Assembly: GCA_914767715.1 (NCBI GenBank)
Contig: OU612075.1
Span: forward strand, 21,390,001-21,454,000
Reading direction: 5' to 3'
Source of the DNA: Membranipora membranacea
Lineage: Eukaryota; Bryozoa; Gymnolaemata; Cheilostomatida; Membraniporidae
Length of the DNA: 64,000 bases
Shown: in pieces, positions 63,427 through 64,000 of the stretch
How the letters are laid out: every line of letters starts with the position of its first letter
Numbering within the stretch: the first letter of the stretch is position 1
Translations under genes and position numbers: made by a program
Notes under the pieces: model-generated
What the model was told of the DNA's origin: nothing
The model's input: only the letters and a program-made list of their open reading frames with translations
Database searches by the model: none

Positions 63427-64000
63427 ATTGAGAGTGTTTAACTAAGTGCACAAACACGACTATTAGTCTCTATTTCATAATGGTTGTACTTTACCATTGC
63501 AAACTGTTGGTTTTTTTCCGAACGTGATAGTCCAAAGTACAAGTAATGATTAGATAAATGAACTCTTTAGATATAATACCAGCATATAAGTATAATAAAT
63601 TTTGAGGTGAGCAAAGTACATTCATTCCAGGGGTCTGTATTATACTAAGATTTATTGTATGGATATTGATATGACAAAATTATCTAATCTGATGTTTTTA
63701 GTTAGCTTGCTAATCACTAAGACAAATAGTAGTCTCCACCCCCAACATCCCTGTCATAATTCTATCTACCATCACTTCAATGCTAGGCTACTTGTAACCC
63801 GGTGAATATCCGCTGTGTTGCTATTCGTAATCATAGTGATCTATATGAACCTGAACCTATGTAATATTCTCATCTAGTTTAGTCTAGCATATTATTTTGT
63901 AAGCACTATTATTTGTAGCTTAGCAGTAAGTTGCAGCTTAGCAGAAAAGGAGAAACAACTCCGAATACTGGGCCATGTTGTTAATAGATAGTTGTAGATA
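63427..64000. other. Upstream region of PEMT
   Basis: Probable promoter and 5' UTR of PEMT (minus strand). No further exon recognised. Confidence 0.4.

Noticed and set aside
1-64000. CRISPR, phage, operon or other prokaryotic system
   Set aside because: Introns, SINEs and animal gene families throughout; no spaced repeats or polycistronic ORFs.

Overview
This is a window of animal nuclear DNA. Genes are split by GT-AG introns of roughly 0.1-5 kb, the intergenic DNA is AT-rich and full of microsatellites and foldback elements, there are tRNA-derived SINEs, and all recognisable proteins are metazoan families (DEG/ENaC channel, ADAMTS-like protease, DUSP22-like phosphatase, peroxisomal D-amino-acid oxidase, PEMT). 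It looks like an invertebrate with fairly compact genes. I cannot name the phylum from the sequence alone.

Layout. 553-2260 (+): the 3' part of a DUSP22/15-type dual-specificity phosphatase, whose first exon lies outside the window and whose last exon ends in a hydrophobic tail. 3342-13671 (+): an unrecognised, low-complexity, phosphosite-rich protein of about 313 aa with three phase-compatible candidate first exons. 15563-23153, 25692-36216 and 36898-44059 (all -): three tandem copies of one DEG/ENaC sodium-channel gene, here called A, B and C. A is complete (13 exons, 688 aa). C is intact from an internal Met (592 aa) but no first exon was found for it. B is a pseudogene with at least four independent lesions. 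45133-52467 (+): a 13-exon reprolysin with furin site, zinc site and ADAMTS-like Cys-rich region, but a transmembrane anchor in place of thrombospondin repeats (682 aa). 53181-56331 (-): a 7-exon D-amino-acid/D-aspartate oxidase ending in the peroxisomal signal SKL (361 aa). 60565-63426 (-): a 6-exon phosphatidylethanolamine N-methyltransferase ending in a KKXX-type ER signal (214 aa).

All exon joins were made by hand from splice consensus and reading phase. For each gene called intact the summed exon lengths divide by three. The genes do not form one pathway; the coherent story is the ENaC array, which shows tandem duplication, decay of the middle copy, likely gene conversion between the outer copies, in-frame tandem splice donors just before the pore helix, and several foldback insertions. 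I found no CRISPR, operon or prokaryote-like system. The most notable items are the channel array, the interleaved and very long palindromes, a hairpin element with an 11-bp target duplication beside a splice donor, the tail-anchored phosphatase and the membrane-anchored ADAMTS-like protease.
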